A stretch of DNA of 64,000 bases from Trametopsis cervina. Taxonomy: Eukaryota > Basidiomycota > Agaricomycetes > Polyporales > Irpicaceae. Under the pieces are notes generated by a model. The model was not told the DNA's origin, did not search any database, and saw only the letters and a list, made by a program, of their open reading frames with translations. This document shows positions 1 through 11,136 of the stretch, piece by piece; position 1 is the first letter of the stretch; every line of letters begins with the position of its first letter. The stretch covers positions 903,035 to 967,034 of the forward strand of contig MU278348.1 in NCBI GenBank assembly GCA_022385755.1, given 5' to 3'. The position numbers and the translations under genes were made by a program.

Positions 1-1011
1 TCCAGCGGTTCCACATGCTCCTCGTGCCGCGCCCGCCCGAGTTCGCTGCAGGCGCCGACTCTTCGACGAGTGAACAACCAAAACTGGAGGAGAATGACGA
101 GGAGATGAAGGTGTTGAAGGAGGGCGCAGACGCTGTCCCCGCCGCGCCCGCCACGGGCGTGAAGAAAAAGCCGTTCCGTCTTGTTTCTATCGGGAAGAAG
201 AGTCTGCCTGACCCTGACGCAGGTGGAGGTGGGCGCGGAGGCGGGAGGAAGGCGGTGTTCTGGGCGACAGTGGTCACCGTTGGCGAGGATCTCGCGAAGT
301 TGCAGGAGGGACTGGGTGGGAAGGAGTACGAGACCAAGACGCGAGGTAAGACTTTGTCTTGATGTATGATTTGTGAGCTCATTGCTACTATCGTTGCAGG
401 AACGCGCCACCAGGGACCAGCGCGTATCGCCGCCCGAGGCGCATACGCCATCGTGAATAGCGAGGGCCGTACGCCGTCTTCACGCGAGACGCACCTTGGG
501 TACTACCTCTCGCATCCCGCCGCAGATAATTTCGGCGAGGTTCAGAAGGCACTAGGCATTCACCAGGCGTCGTCCTTCGTCCTGCAGGTTAAGAAGCCCG
601 ATGCGCCGAATACGGGGCCTGCGAATATTGGGTTGTCGAAGGGGCGCAGGGCAGAGTTCTCGGAGGAGATCATGAGGGAGGTGTTTGGCAAGGGCGGGGC
701 CAGAGGCAGGGAGAGTTATGGCTTGAAGTTTGCGACCGTGGAGAGGAGAGAGATGTTGGATTATGAGGGGGCCGAGCTTTTGTTTATTGCGGCGAGAAGC
801 GGGGAAGAGGGGCTGGAGAATAGTTTGGGCGAGGGAAGGGGCGAAGGTAAGCTCATGCAGTGGGTGAACAACGCAGCGCTGATGGTTGCCCTTAGCTCTT
901 GCTGAAGCTGAGAAGGCTGAGGAGACGCATTCGGTGGATTCAGTCCTAAAGGAGCTGGCCATTGATGCGGAGAAGATCCCTGCTGCGCCTTTGGAGGGTG
1001 AGTGGGAGTAA
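1..1011 (+). CDS. Unrecognised fungal protein, 3' part (5' end outside window)
   Basis: The reading frame is open to the left edge (QRFHMLLVPRPPEF before any certain start), so the gene is probably truncated. An ATG at 15 is possible but not preferred. Three exons are visible: up to 345, 400-846 and 896-1011, with GT-AG introns that keep the frame; the stop is TAA at 1009. The protein has a basic, glycine-rich stretch, then a conserved-looking block (ETKTRGTRHQGPAR, GAYAIVNSEG, HLGYYLSHP, FGEVQKALGI) and an acidic/alanine-rich C-terminus ending in EGEWE. I do not recognise the family. The alternation of short charged motifs suggests a folded core near residues 90-260, but no catalytic motif can be named. 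Confidence 0.6.
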
Positions 1012-1317
1012 GATATCCCAGCCAGATGGTGAGCGAAATATGTATTCTGTATTTGTATGATTTCTGCGGGGTCAGTGGTCCCGACGTACCTGGTAGTATT
1101 GTACTATAGCGAACCCAAATGTACAACAGGGCATGCAAAATGTCCATTCACGATCAGCTTCCCGAGCTCTGTTACATGTGATAGGGTTAGCGGACTCCAG
1201 AGCTACAAGCTCTGCTAGTATAAGTACAATGGTGGGGCGCAGCAATGAGGATAGCTGGGTATAGATCGTAAGTCATCAGGATCAGGGGACGTGAAGGCAT
1301 ATATCATGTCCTCATGG

Positions 1318-2084
1318 TTATTGAGAGTCTGCTTCTTCGTTCTCTGCGTTGACACGCAGAACTTTGACCCATTCGCGATAGTTGAAGTTACCTTGGCGGT
1401 CGGTAAATGGGCCTTTCAGCAACTTGTCGATCTATGCAGTGTGTCAGCTTGAGACCAAGCCGAACACAGCCATCCACCATACGCACCTCCCATTGATCCA
1501 TCTTCTCTCCCACGTCCCCTAACCACTTCCGCACCTCATCACATTTCACCAGCCCCGTGTCGTTCTCATCAAAACTCTCGAATGCCTCCAACAGTTCGGC
1601 CTCCGTGTCAAAGTCGTACAAGTGTTCTCCCATCATGGTGAGGAACATGGGGAACGTGATCCCGCGGTCGTTTGATGAGTCAGCCTCGAAGGAGGCCACG
1701 CGCGAATGTACACCGCTACCCCGCCGGTCGCCCGGGCGGTCGGCGAGGAGGTCGTCCATCATCTGCTTAGTTGGAGATATACCTGCGCGTGGTGGACATA
1801 ATTCATACGCCGTTCATTTAATTGTGAAGGTATGAACGACATGAGGATACAGATCGCGCACCTAAGCTCGTAAATATGTGTTTCAGATCTTGCTCGCTGA
1901 CTACTCCGTCGCCGTCATGGTCGATCAAGGAGAACGCCTCCCTAAATTGTTGGATTTGGGGCGGTTGGAATAGCGAGAACACGCCGGACGGTTCGCGTCT
2001 CTGGCGCGACTTCTGCGCTTTGGACTTGGATGGTGTAGATGTTGGTGTTATATCTGGCGACAGGAACCCTCCATAACGCGACAT
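1318..2084 (-). CDS. rlc1: Myosin II regulatory light chain
   Basis: Three exons (2084-1862, 1782-1487, 1431-1318) give a 210-residue EF-hand protein of the calmodulin superfamily. Its role would be to bind the IQ region of the myosin-II heavy chain and control the cytokinetic actomyosin ring. The first EF-hand keeps a canonical loop (DHDGDGVVSEQDL). Later hands are degenerate, as is normal for light chains (FDENDTGLVKCDEV; FTDRQGNFNYREW). The segment RREPSGVFSLF aligns with the animal motif around the kinase-phosphorylated serine (QRATSNVFAMF), placing a conserved serine at about residue 33. ATG 2084 (MSRYGG) is chosen because upstream in-frame sequence has no light-chain character. An insertion between EF1 and EF2 (DRPGDRRGSG) is lineage-specific. 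Essential light chain or calmodulin is less likely because of the N-terminal extension with the phosphosite. Confidence 0.9.
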
Positions 2085-2541
2085 ATTGGGTTTGCAGGTG
2101 AGGACAAGAGGTTGCGCGCACGGTGGTCTGAGATGGACCAGTTGAGACTGCACAGACGCTCGTTCAACAAGCGTTGTGGCGTCGAATTTGGCTTCGAAAT
2201 TGAACCTCTCACTGGCTCGGACAACGATGCACCAGGACCCGGAAATTAAACCCTCGGCACTTCTGCACCTATCAAATACAACGGTATATCGTTCAATTAC
2301 TCAGCGCGGACAGAGAACCTCGTGCTTTACTCTCATCTGACCTACGGGTTGCTGCCAGTCACACCGCTGTATTGAGCAATAGAGGATCAGCCGGTTTCTA
2401 TCCCTAGTCGATCGTCTCTCATAGCTCTCACAGTCAAGGTTTGAGAACGTCCGGCGTTGTCCAGGCATTGCTGCGAAGACTAGATAAGACCAATATGCAT
2501 CCGTCGCTGCCCGTCCAGTGCGCACTTTGCCCCCACCGCAG
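2085..2541. other. Intergenic, divergent promoter region
   Basis: About 460 bases between the oppositely oriented light-chain and nucleotidyltransferase genes. It presumably holds both promoters. No RNA gene, repeat or clear TATA element was seen. Confidence 0.5.
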
Positions 2542-3335
2542 ATGCCGCGATACAGTTCTCCCACTAAGCAGGAAGTGAGGACCGTGTCGCGAAAGGCTAT
2601 CGATGCCTTTGCGCATTATGGTCTGAAGTGTGTTCTGGTCGGCGGTGTCGCATGTGCTCTGTATGGGAACTCCAGAACACCTACTGTATGTCATTTTAGC
2701 CCTATATTATGCTTTGTTGGCATGTTCACTATGACATCTCTTACGATTCATAGGATGTTGACCTCGTCATTCTCACGTCGGTGTACGACCCAGAGCGGCT
2801 CAAAGAACTCCTCGTACAACGAGACTCAACCTTCTATCTGCGCCCTGCACGTACCTTTGGTGCGACATACAAGGTGCTTTGGGCTCGGCTTGTGCCATAT
2901 GCCTATCAGCCATACAACTCTTGCAAAGTTGACATCCTAGTGCCCGGTATCATGAACATCCCCGATGTACCGACCAAACACATCCTATCCATTGACGACT
3001 ATCCCGTCATGCCCATGATACCACTGCTGCTGCTCAAGCTGCAAGCTTGGGAAGATCACCGCAACGCTGTGAAGGATTACTTGCGAGATAAGCAGTGGCA
3101 GGACGTGCGCGACATAAACGAGATGCTTGATATTGCCGCTCGGAGAGGAGACAAGATCAAGGATGTATCCGACTGGGTTCCTCAAGACTTTATTGCAGCC
3201 GCAACACCTCGTGTTTCCAAATTTCTCGAGCAAGTCTATTTATCCCAACCTGAACTATGGAAAGCAATTGGGGTGCCGTTAGTGGATAGCACAAGGAAGC
3301 AGTCGAGCGGGGTGATAAGGGCGAGGGTTTTTTGA
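2542..3335 (+). CDS. Stand-alone nucleotidyltransferase-fold protein
   Basis: Two exons (2542-2685 and 2754-3335) join in frame to a 241-residue protein. The N-terminal half carries the signature of minimal nucleotidyltransferases: a hydrophobic strand and glycine pair (CVLVGGVACALYG), then an R-x-P-T-D-V-D-L-V segment supplying the metal-binding Asp-x-Asp. The second motif is split by the intron, and splicing restores TPTDVDLVI. A further KVDILVPG could provide the third acidic residue. The rest (PMIPLLLLKLQAWEDHR, KDYLRDKQWQDVRDINEML) is helical and resembles the substrate-side helices of MNT/AbiEii-like families. The substrate cannot be told. ATG 2542 is the first in-frame start. The fold assignment is fairly sure; the function is not. 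Confidence 0.7.
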
Positions 3336-3546
3336 CTTGATATCTGCGCTGGAGGAAAGCTCATCGCAGGCTCAACGTTATGCAAGGATGTGCAATGTAC
3401 TTAGCCAGCTCAAGCTCAGAACACATGTGTCATACCGTGCAGCACACATAAATAGCTTCCACAATGACTACAACAGCTCAATTACACTATGTCATGTCTA
3501 TACGATCTGGAGTATATGGATGGAATGACGCCTTGAAGGATACATC

Positions 3547-4564
3547 TCAGCCTGTGAGACCTCTGAATCGCTTCCATAAGAAATTGAGAATGAAGGTTCT
3601 GGGAAGCCAGTCAAAAATCCTGAACAGGAATGAGCTTCCTCCCATCGTCGTATAGCGCGGCGGCGACGTGGACAGAGTCTTGGTGACAACCATCTTCGAC
3701 ATATCCTCTGCCGATAAAGAGTTCGCGCCCTGGCTTAGCAAGACACGTTTGATGATAGCATCAGTGTAGGCCTTGTAGAGACTGTTCTCCGGCATGATGA
3801 TCCCAGCTTGGAGCACTGTATCCGCGATGTGTGATTTGACGGCACCGGGAACGATGAGGGTCACATTGATGTTGAAAGCCTTACACTCCTGAAAAAGCAC
3901 CTCGGTCACACGATGCAACGCCGCTTTGGATGAGGAGTAGGCACCGTTCCACGGTGTCGGCCTGGTGGCATCCTCAGTGAACAACGATCATCAGCGTCGA
4001 AGATGACGGTAGCTACGTACGTGTTGCCAACCACTGACCCTACGTTGACGATCAGACCTGACCTCCTCGCAGCCATGTGAGGGAAGACAGCCTGGAAAGT
4101 GCGAATAACAGCAAAGAAATTCGCGTCGAATGTACGTCGGAAAGTTTCAAGAGGGACATCAGCGACCGCACCTATATGGGACAAATTGCGATTCGGAATG
4201 AGTTCGGTGGCCTCATGCGGATGCTAACTTCTCACCTGCGGTATTCACACCCGCGTTGTTCACGAGAATGTCGATACGCCCCTCGTTCTCAATGATAGTC
4301 TGGACGACCGATTTGACTTGGTCGTCGCTGAGCACGTCGAGGGCCAATTTCTCAATGTTTGGATACTGAAACGAGGCCATGGACTCCAGACGACGGGCAG
4401 TGGCGTAGACCTTGCATCCCTGACGTGCGTATTCCTCTGCGCTTGAGGGTTGTCAGTACATGAATCCTGTCAGGCTAGCAACACAAGGTTTGGCATACTC
4501 ACAGAGCGTAGCCTATGCCCCCCTTCGAACAGCCGGTTATGAGGACAACCTTCCCTGTAGGCAT
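3547..4564 (-). CDS. AYR1-like short-chain dehydrogenase, copy 1
   Basis: A classical SDR enzyme using NAD(P)H. The N-terminus MPTGKVVLITGCSKGGIGYAL supplies the TGxxxGxG cofactor motif, followed by the LALDVLSDDQV acidic strand, NNAG, and the catalytic YSSSK (Tyr-x3-Lys). Four or five exons are needed; the junction GSVVGNT to PWNGAYSSSK lies near 3970-4020. The closest known group is fungal 1-acyldihydroxyacetone-phosphate reductase (AYR1), which acts in lipid-droplet and ER glycerolipid synthesis. The hydrophobic C-terminus (FRIFDWLPRTFILNFLWKRF) fits membrane association. A TATA-rich run (atatatat) lies about 45 bases upstream of the ATG. The neighbouring copy has the same architecture, so this is a tandem duplication. 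The substrate is inferred. Confidence 0.88.
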
Positions 4565-4904
4565 TGCGTCGATGAATGCACCGGAACAGAGAAAGCAATG
4601 ACCTGAGAATATATATTCTTGTCGCGTCTTCTTTGCGTGCCGCGACTCCCGGTCAGTGATCTATGATCATCAGGAGCGCTGCAGTAGTCCCGCACGAGTC
4701 CTGAGCGTGTTCACTTGTTCCTATAGCGCTATTTCAAATTGAATTCAATGTCGCCCTAGCCCGCAGCCTGTGCTCATAACCGCAACCCGTGTGCCTTACA
4801 CAGTCAATACAAAGTTCATGAATGAATTCTATGCGAGCATATGTCATACAGTAACTCTAGAACTGTACATACATATTGCAATACGGCTCGGACCCCTCGG
4901 GCTT
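4565..4904. other. Intergenic between the SDR duplicates
   Basis: Promoter and 5' leader of SDR copy 1 plus the terminator region of copy 2. An AT-rich TATA-like run lies at about 4609-4617. Nothing else was recognised. Confidence 0.5.
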
Positions 4905-5932
4905 TCATGTCTGGACTAGCGGGCCAGTAGCTCCCCTGAACCGTCTCCATAAATAATTGAGGAGGAACGTCCGAGGAAGCCATTCGAAGAGCCTGAACAT
5001 GAGCACCCCTCCCCCCATTGTCATATATCGCGGCGGTGAGGATGAGAGCGTCTTCGGAACAACCATCTTGGCTAGCTCTTCCGCCCGTAGGGCGTTCGCG
5101 CCCTGGCTAAGCCAAACCCGTTTGATAATGGCGTCTGCATAGGGCTTGTACAGGCTATACTCTGGAAGGACCATTCCGGACTTGAGCACTGTCTTGACCA
5201 CATTGGACTTGACAGCAGCGGGAACGATTAGGGTGACATTGATGTTGAAGGCTTGACACTCTTGATAGAGCACCTCCGTTAGCCGATGCAGCGCTGCCTT
5301 GGACGATGAGTAGGCGCCATTCCATGCTGTCGCCCTGATGAGATACAATATGAATAAGAGCGATTAGACGGTGACGGATTGTACACACGTGTTGCCAACG
5401 ACCGACCCAACATTCACGATGAGGCCGGACTTCCTAGCAGCCATGTGTGGAAAAACAGCTTGGAACGTGCGAATAACAGCGAAGAAGTTCGTATCAAAAG
5501 TATGTTGGAAGGTGGCGAGAGGGACATCGGCAAGCGCGCCTTGGGAAGACATATTAGACCGTGTATGTGAGTTTACGTGGTCCGCACAGCCGCGACGGCA
5601 CGACCCACCTGCAGTGTTCAGACCCGCGTTGTTCACAAGAATGTCAATGCGTCCTTCTTGTTCAACAATTCTCTGCACAACGGCCTGAACTTGCTCGTCA
5701 CTGAGTACATCTAAGCTCAGCGTCTTGATGTTAGGATGCTGAAACGTGTCCATGGCCTCAAGCCTACGTGCGGTGGCGTAGACCTTGCAGCCCTGGTGAG
5801 CATACTCGTCTGCACTGGAGCATAGTCAGAGTGTCTGGCATAGACCATTGGAAGTAGAACGTGAGCTTACAGCGCATATCCAATGCCACCTTCGGAACAA
5901 CCGGTTATGAGGACGACTTTTCCTGAAGACAT
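4905..5932 (-). CDS. AYR1-like short-chain dehydrogenase, copy 2
   Basis: Tandem paralogue of the preceding gene, same strand, with the same exon pattern. It starts MSSGKVVLITGCSEGGIGYAL and carries NNAG, the GSVVGNT strand and the catalytic YSSSKAALH. The C-terminus LFEWLPRTFLLNYLWRRF is again hydrophobic and basic, followed by a short extra tail (GATGPLVQT). The two proteins agree over long blocks, for example FFAVIRTFQAVFPHMAAR. They differ most in the region after the catalytic lysine, where substrate specificity normally lies. A TATATATC-like element sits about 55 bases upstream of the ATG on the minus strand. AYR1-type reduction is inferred from family resemblance; other NADPH-dependent lipid or sterol SDR roles are possible. 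Confidence 0.88.
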
Positions 5933-6391
5933 TTGGGATGAGACTGGGTATGTAGGGGAGAACAAAATACGCCTACTAGTGCAGATATATACCCTCACCG
6001 GCACGTTGCTTGTGCCGTGAATATGTAGTACCGGAATATTGATAATACAGCGACGCCGCTATATTACCACACCTACGTATAAAGTCTACTTCATTGATGA
6101 ACAGTGACAGCTTGAGGTGTTGGGAGAGTTGTGTTGTAAGCCGCGGATCCTCGGGTCCCTGCGCCACAAAAGCGCCCTGCAAATCCCGGGTCACGGAGTG
6201 CCACGGATCAGTGATGGCCTGCGGCCGGCCACCGGAGCGCCTTCCTGATTTGGACGGGACCAAACAAGGTGCGTTGTTGTTTACCGGACCGCCAAACGTT
6301 GTTGCAATTGGGCCCATGCAAGCGTACTCATCACGAATATTGTGCACAATTACTCTCCACCGACCACCAACTTTCCCTGCATGCTCCGTTA
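5933..6391. other. Intergenic, divergent promoter (SDR copy 2 / FCP1)
   Basis: About 460 bases between divergent genes. It includes the SDR TATA-like run near 5985 and a GC-rich stretch near 6220-6240. No gene was seen. Confidence 0.5.
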
Positions 6392-9300
6392 ATGTCTTCA
6401 CCCACTGAACTCTTTCTCCCCCCTCATCTACCATATCCCATCAAGGTTGTTGCACATGCTGTTCAATCCAGAGCAGCCATAGAGCGCGGAACGCGCTTGC
6501 TCAGCTACTCATTTACCCATATATCTGCGGACAATGAGAAGGAAGTGAGGTTTGGAACATGGGACTCGTCTATTGAGGGTACCGTGGACAGCTGGTTGTT
6601 GAAACCTGGCGAAACTGTGTCTCTCCGACGGGCGACTGAGATACCTGCAATCAAGGTTACAGAACCATGTAAACATGGCATGCAAATCGGTGGCCTATGC
6701 TGTCTGTGCGGAAAGGACATGACCAGGTGCGTTACCCTCCTTACAATAGCCCGTCTTACCCGCACGCCAATGCATATACTTCCGCAGCTCGGACTATACA
6801 GGCTTCTCTGATGCCTCGCGTGCCTCAATCCAGATGACGCACGCCGCAAACGGTCCTACAGTATCCCTGGAAGAGGCACAGAGAATTGAGAGAGAGACTG
6901 CTGATCATCTCCGCAAGTCCCGCAAGCTATCGCTCATCGTGGACCTCGACCAAACGATTGTGCATGCCACTGTTGATCCAACCGTAGGGGAGTGGATAAC
7001 GGAGGGCGAGGCGTGGGAGGCAAGGAAGCAAGCGAAGGAGGCGAATAGATCGTCGGAGACACATTCAGATGACGAGGACGATGAAGTGAATCCGAATTGG
7101 GAGGCATTGAAGGATGTGAAGAAGTTCAGGCTGGGACCGGAGGCGCTGGGGCACCCGCATCTTCGAGGGGCTAAAGGAAGGACGAAAGATAAGAGTGTTG
7201 AGAATGAGGGTTGCATGTATTACATCAAACCACGGTACGTAAACAGCTCGATATCCTTACGATTGACATGCCCATGCACCCTGTCAGTCCGGGTTGGAAA
7301 GAATTCCTCGAGAGCATGACGGCGAAGTATGAAATGCACGTGTACACGATGGGTACACGGGCATATGCTGAAGAGGTGTGCGCTGCCATCGATCCTGATG
7401 GCAAGATATTCGGAGGCCGCCTACTGAGTCGCGATGAGAGTGGAAGTGAGTTCGCTTCATCCTTCACAGCATGGAGAGCTGGCTGACAAGGCCGAAGGTC
7501 TAACCCAGAAGAGCTTGCAACGCCTTTTCCCAAGTGATCAGTCTATGGTTGTCATTATTGATGATCGAGCTGACGTCTGGGAGTGGAGTCCAAATCTTGT
7601 CAAAGTCATACCTTGTGCGTGTCATGCGTGGATAGCACATATTGTATTGTCAATTCTTATCATTTGCTGCAGATGATTTCTTCGTTGGAATAGGAGACAT
7701 CAACTCCGCCTTCCTACCGAAACTACAATCATTAACCCCTGACATCCCTCAGGATCCTTCGTCGGCGAGTGTCGCCAAAATTCCTACTGCGTCGGTATCA
7801 TCGACTCCCGCATTGCCGTCTCCTGTTTCGTCACCACCAGCTCAGGTCACATCTGGTGTTGATGTCACTGACGAGGAACAGGCGCAACTGGACGAAATGG
7901 TCAAGACGGAGATCCTTGCTCGTAACGCAGATGCACTCGACGCTCAGCTCGAGGCTCGCCCTTTGGCCAAAATGCAGGAACAACTGCAAGAGGCCGAGGA
8001 TGCAAGCGGCGCTACCAACGGCAGCAAAACTCCCAGTACCAATGGCGAAGCTGAGGACTCAACTACCGCTCCCGAGAGCCAGTTGCCCAGGTCGACAACA
8101 CCGAAACCTGAGAAACACGTGCGTAAGGCGCTACTCAAGAACGATGATGTTGAGTTGCTCCGAGTACAGAAAGTGCGCATGATCATACAGCCGTAGTCCG
8201 TAGCTCACATTGCTCGTAGCTTCTGGAAGACGTCCACAAACAATACTACGACGCTTACGATTCACGACCTCATCCCAACGAGCACATTAAGCGCAAGCCG
8301 TCTCACAAGCGGCTCGAACTCGCAGAACGTTATGATGTTCGAGTGAGTCAAATTGGCATACTATGCACATTGCTTACTGATAGAATTGTCCCACGATAGC
8401 TTATAATACCACAAATGCGGCAGAGCACTTTGGAAGGCACTCATATTCTCTTCTCGAGTGTAATACCACTTGACACACGACCTGAGTCAACTGAAATTTG
8501 GAGAACAGCTGTTGCGTTCGGTGCTAAATGCTACACAGAGCTAAATAGACAGATTACTCACGTCGTAGCCGGAAAGGTTCGCCTCCTCTTCTATTTCATA
8601 TAATCCCATTCACTCACAGATCACTTCACAGCGCGGGACTGTGAAGGTTGACTCAGCCCGAAAACAAGGTGGCATCAAGATCGTATGGCTGGCATGGTTC
8701 ACAGACTCCATCGCACTGTGGCAACGTCAAAGCGAGACACCTTATCTGATAGATCCCGAAGTCGCGGTAGTTGTTGGACCAGCGAGTCCTCCTTCGGATC
8801 CTCATCAGATTTCTTCTGATCCTGAGCCGGACGCAGATGACTGGGATTATGACCGCGCAGCACCCGACCGTTCTCTTGAACTGGATGAAGTTGACTGGAA
8901 CGAGATCAATGACGAGGTCGAGGCGGCAATGAATGAAAGTGATGACGATGACGATGAAGGGGATGCGCGTAGTGAGAAGAGTGGGACAAAAAGTGGGAAT
9001 GTATCTGAGGATGATTTAACAGATGAAAGCAACAGTATAATAAGGTTCGAACTTTGCAATCCTGTCCCATCTCCGCCGTGTAAACTGATGACGGGATTAC
9101 GTACAACAGTAGTGCACCCTCCACGCCAGGAAGACGAAAACGAAAACGGCCGCGGAGCAGAACGCCTTCGGAGGCTGGAGGCGCTAGGGCTGATTCGGAT
9201 ATCCTCCGTTCTCCCTTAGCAAAGAGGAAGAAGCTAGCTGCCGAACGATCCGGAGCTTCCAAACTCAAAGAAGCGTTTACGGCGGACGAGCTCGTCATTG

Positions 9301-9449
9301 AAGACCCGGTGCCAGATCCCGCGAAGCGAGCGATATCACTAAGCCCAGCGGACGAAGACGACGATAGTATGGATGAGGAAGATGAAGAGGACGAGGAGGA
9401 AGATGAGGATGATTTCCTTGCGCGCGAGCTTGGGGAAGATTGGGGATGA
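6392..9449 (+). CDS. FCP1: RNA polymerase II CTD phosphatase FCP1
   Basis: About nine exons encode a protein of roughly 870 residues. The order is an N-terminal biotinyl-like region with a CxxH...CCLC cysteine cluster; the FCP1-homology (HAD) domain with catalytic DLDQT (LSLIVDLDQTIVHATV) and the downstream VIIDDRADVW motif; a Ser/Thr/Pro-rich linker; a BRCT domain (GTHILFSSVIPL to WLAWFTDSI); and a strongly acidic C-terminal tail (EDEEDEEEDEDDFLARELGEDWG). FCP1 removes phosphate from Ser2/Ser5 of the Rpb1 C-terminal repeats to recycle Pol II, and its acidic tail binds TFIIF. The first aspartate of DLDQT is the phospho-acceptor. The start at 6392 (MSSPTELFLPPHLPYP) is the first ATG in a frame that continues into the conserved region. 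Convergent with the sirtuin gene. Identification is secure; some exon edges are approximate. Confidence 0.93.
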
Positions 9450-9608
9450 TATCATCTATACGATTTTACGACTCGGCCCTCTACACGTTGCGGCTCACTT
9501 TTGCCCAGGCGTATTTACATTTCTCGGACGGTGGTGCATTGTCATTAAGGATGTACGAAGTGTAATTGTATTTATACATATTCTCATGTGGTTTGTTGTT
9601 AGTAGTAG

Positions 9609-10691
9609 TTAATTGATGTTAAAGAGAACTTTCGGTAAAGTGTCTTCACATGGACCTAGGAATAAAAAGTCGGGTTTACCGATCTCCGAATCTGAGGTAG
9701 TGTCCTCTATGTTGAAGACTGCTACTGTGCCTCCTCGATCGGATACTTCATACGCAAAGCCGGCAGCCGGTTGTACCTGGGAAACATGTCCCACGTCAGC
9801 CGCATTTAATATAAGGCCAGCCATGAAGAAGATCACCGTAGAGGAGGTACCGATTACGAGACACATGTCCGCCTCGTCAACGACACTCCATATTTTTCGA
9901 ATATCGTGCGGAGTCTCACCGAACCAGACGATACCTGGTCGAAGTAACCCACCACAAGTGGCGCATCGCGGTAAGTCCTCCAACGGAATGGACTGCGTAT
10001 CCTCCCCCACAGATTCCACGATCGAAAGTGCTGGGCACAACGATTCATCGTAGTTGGTCTCAGTTCGTCCGCACACCGTGCAAATTGTATCCATGAGGCA
10101 TCCGTGCATTTCGTATATGTTTGAGGTTTTGGTTTCATGACCTTCACCGCGTTTCTCTAACACACCATTGAGTGCTTTGATACTCAGGCCGTCGACATTT
10201 TGGGTTATCAAAGTCTTGTTACACATCTGTCAGCGGACGCGCGAGAAGGTAAGGGTGTAAGTCTCACAAAGGATGCCTGTGGCGCAAGTACTTGTAGCAT
10301 GTCCGGGCAGCATAACATTGCTAACGCCATGTGCGCTTTATTAGGTTTCGCATGAAGAGCTCTATATGTGGTGACTGCTCAGAGTATCTCGTAGTCAACT
10401 CATTTATTTCACGTACTTCGCTCGTCTCGTACTATAGAACTGCCAGACGAGAGACGGATTTTTCTCGAATGCTTCTGGAGTGGCCAGTAAAAGAGGATCA
10501 TGTTTCTTCCAGAGCCCATCGCTACTTCGGAATGTTGGAATACCTTCATTGGAGATATCAGTCGACAGACCGTGAAGCAACAAGACGAACATACCTGAGG
10601 CAGCTGAGAGGCCAGCTCCGGCAATAGCAACAATATTGCGGCTGCCTCGCAGTGCTTCACAAAATTTGGCGACATCTGAGGAAGCTGTCAT
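9609..10691 (-). CDS. SIRT5-type NAD-dependent protein deacylase
   Basis: Class III sirtuin of about 300 residues. Cofactor motifs are [17 protein letters not shown] and TQNVDGL; the catalytic histidine is in EMHG; the structural zinc is held by CTVC and CATC; and GTSS closes the NAD site. The segment [11 protein letters not shown] contains Tyr-x-x-Arg at the place where human SIRT5 has Tyr102 and Arg105, the pair that binds succinyl or malonyl lysine. Desuccinylase/demalonylase activity is therefore more likely than simple deacetylation. FGPCxxTLP-like and [13 protein letters not shown] motifs also match SIRT5. At least four exons; an intron splits AASG from IPTFR. Mitochondrial location is typical of the class, but no clear presequence is visible. 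Confidence 0.9.
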
Positions 10692-11136
10692 TTCCGCCCA
10701 ACGCCGCGAGGAGAACAGTAATATTCAGGCCTCAGCCGTAGGAGTCTGACGCAGCGCTTCCAAGTCCTCCCACATTAACAGCGCGTGAAATCTCGAGATC
10801 TTGAGTCTGGGTTGAAGGTAGTGTAACAATTCAGCAGTTGCAACCTTTCCCCAAGACGATGTGTTACATCCGAGTCTTTGCGATCTGGTCTCAGAAATTC
10901 GTAGCAGACTGTGTAGCGCGAGCTGACCTGGCGTTCGGAGCACGGACAACGTTCCGACAAGTCTTGATTCCAAATGGCCTCGTCAACTCGTATATCTGGA
11001 ACTCCTTCGTGTACGACCCAGGGGGTTGTGAAGGAGTTAATCCTCGAATTCGAATTTGTGGTGTGGCAGACGGTATTTTCGAACTCCGCCCTTATGGTGG
11101 TTGTTCCTACTTCGTCACCGTCTGTAACTGCTTCTA
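10692..11136. other. Intergenic or unresolved 5' region of the NRPS-like gene
   Basis: Short frames on the plus strand (for example VATFPQDDVLHPSLCDLVSEI near 10838) look weakly like a carrier-domain helix. They are broken by stops and have no supportable exon chain. This may be decayed coding sequence or plain promoter. Confidence 0.3.
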
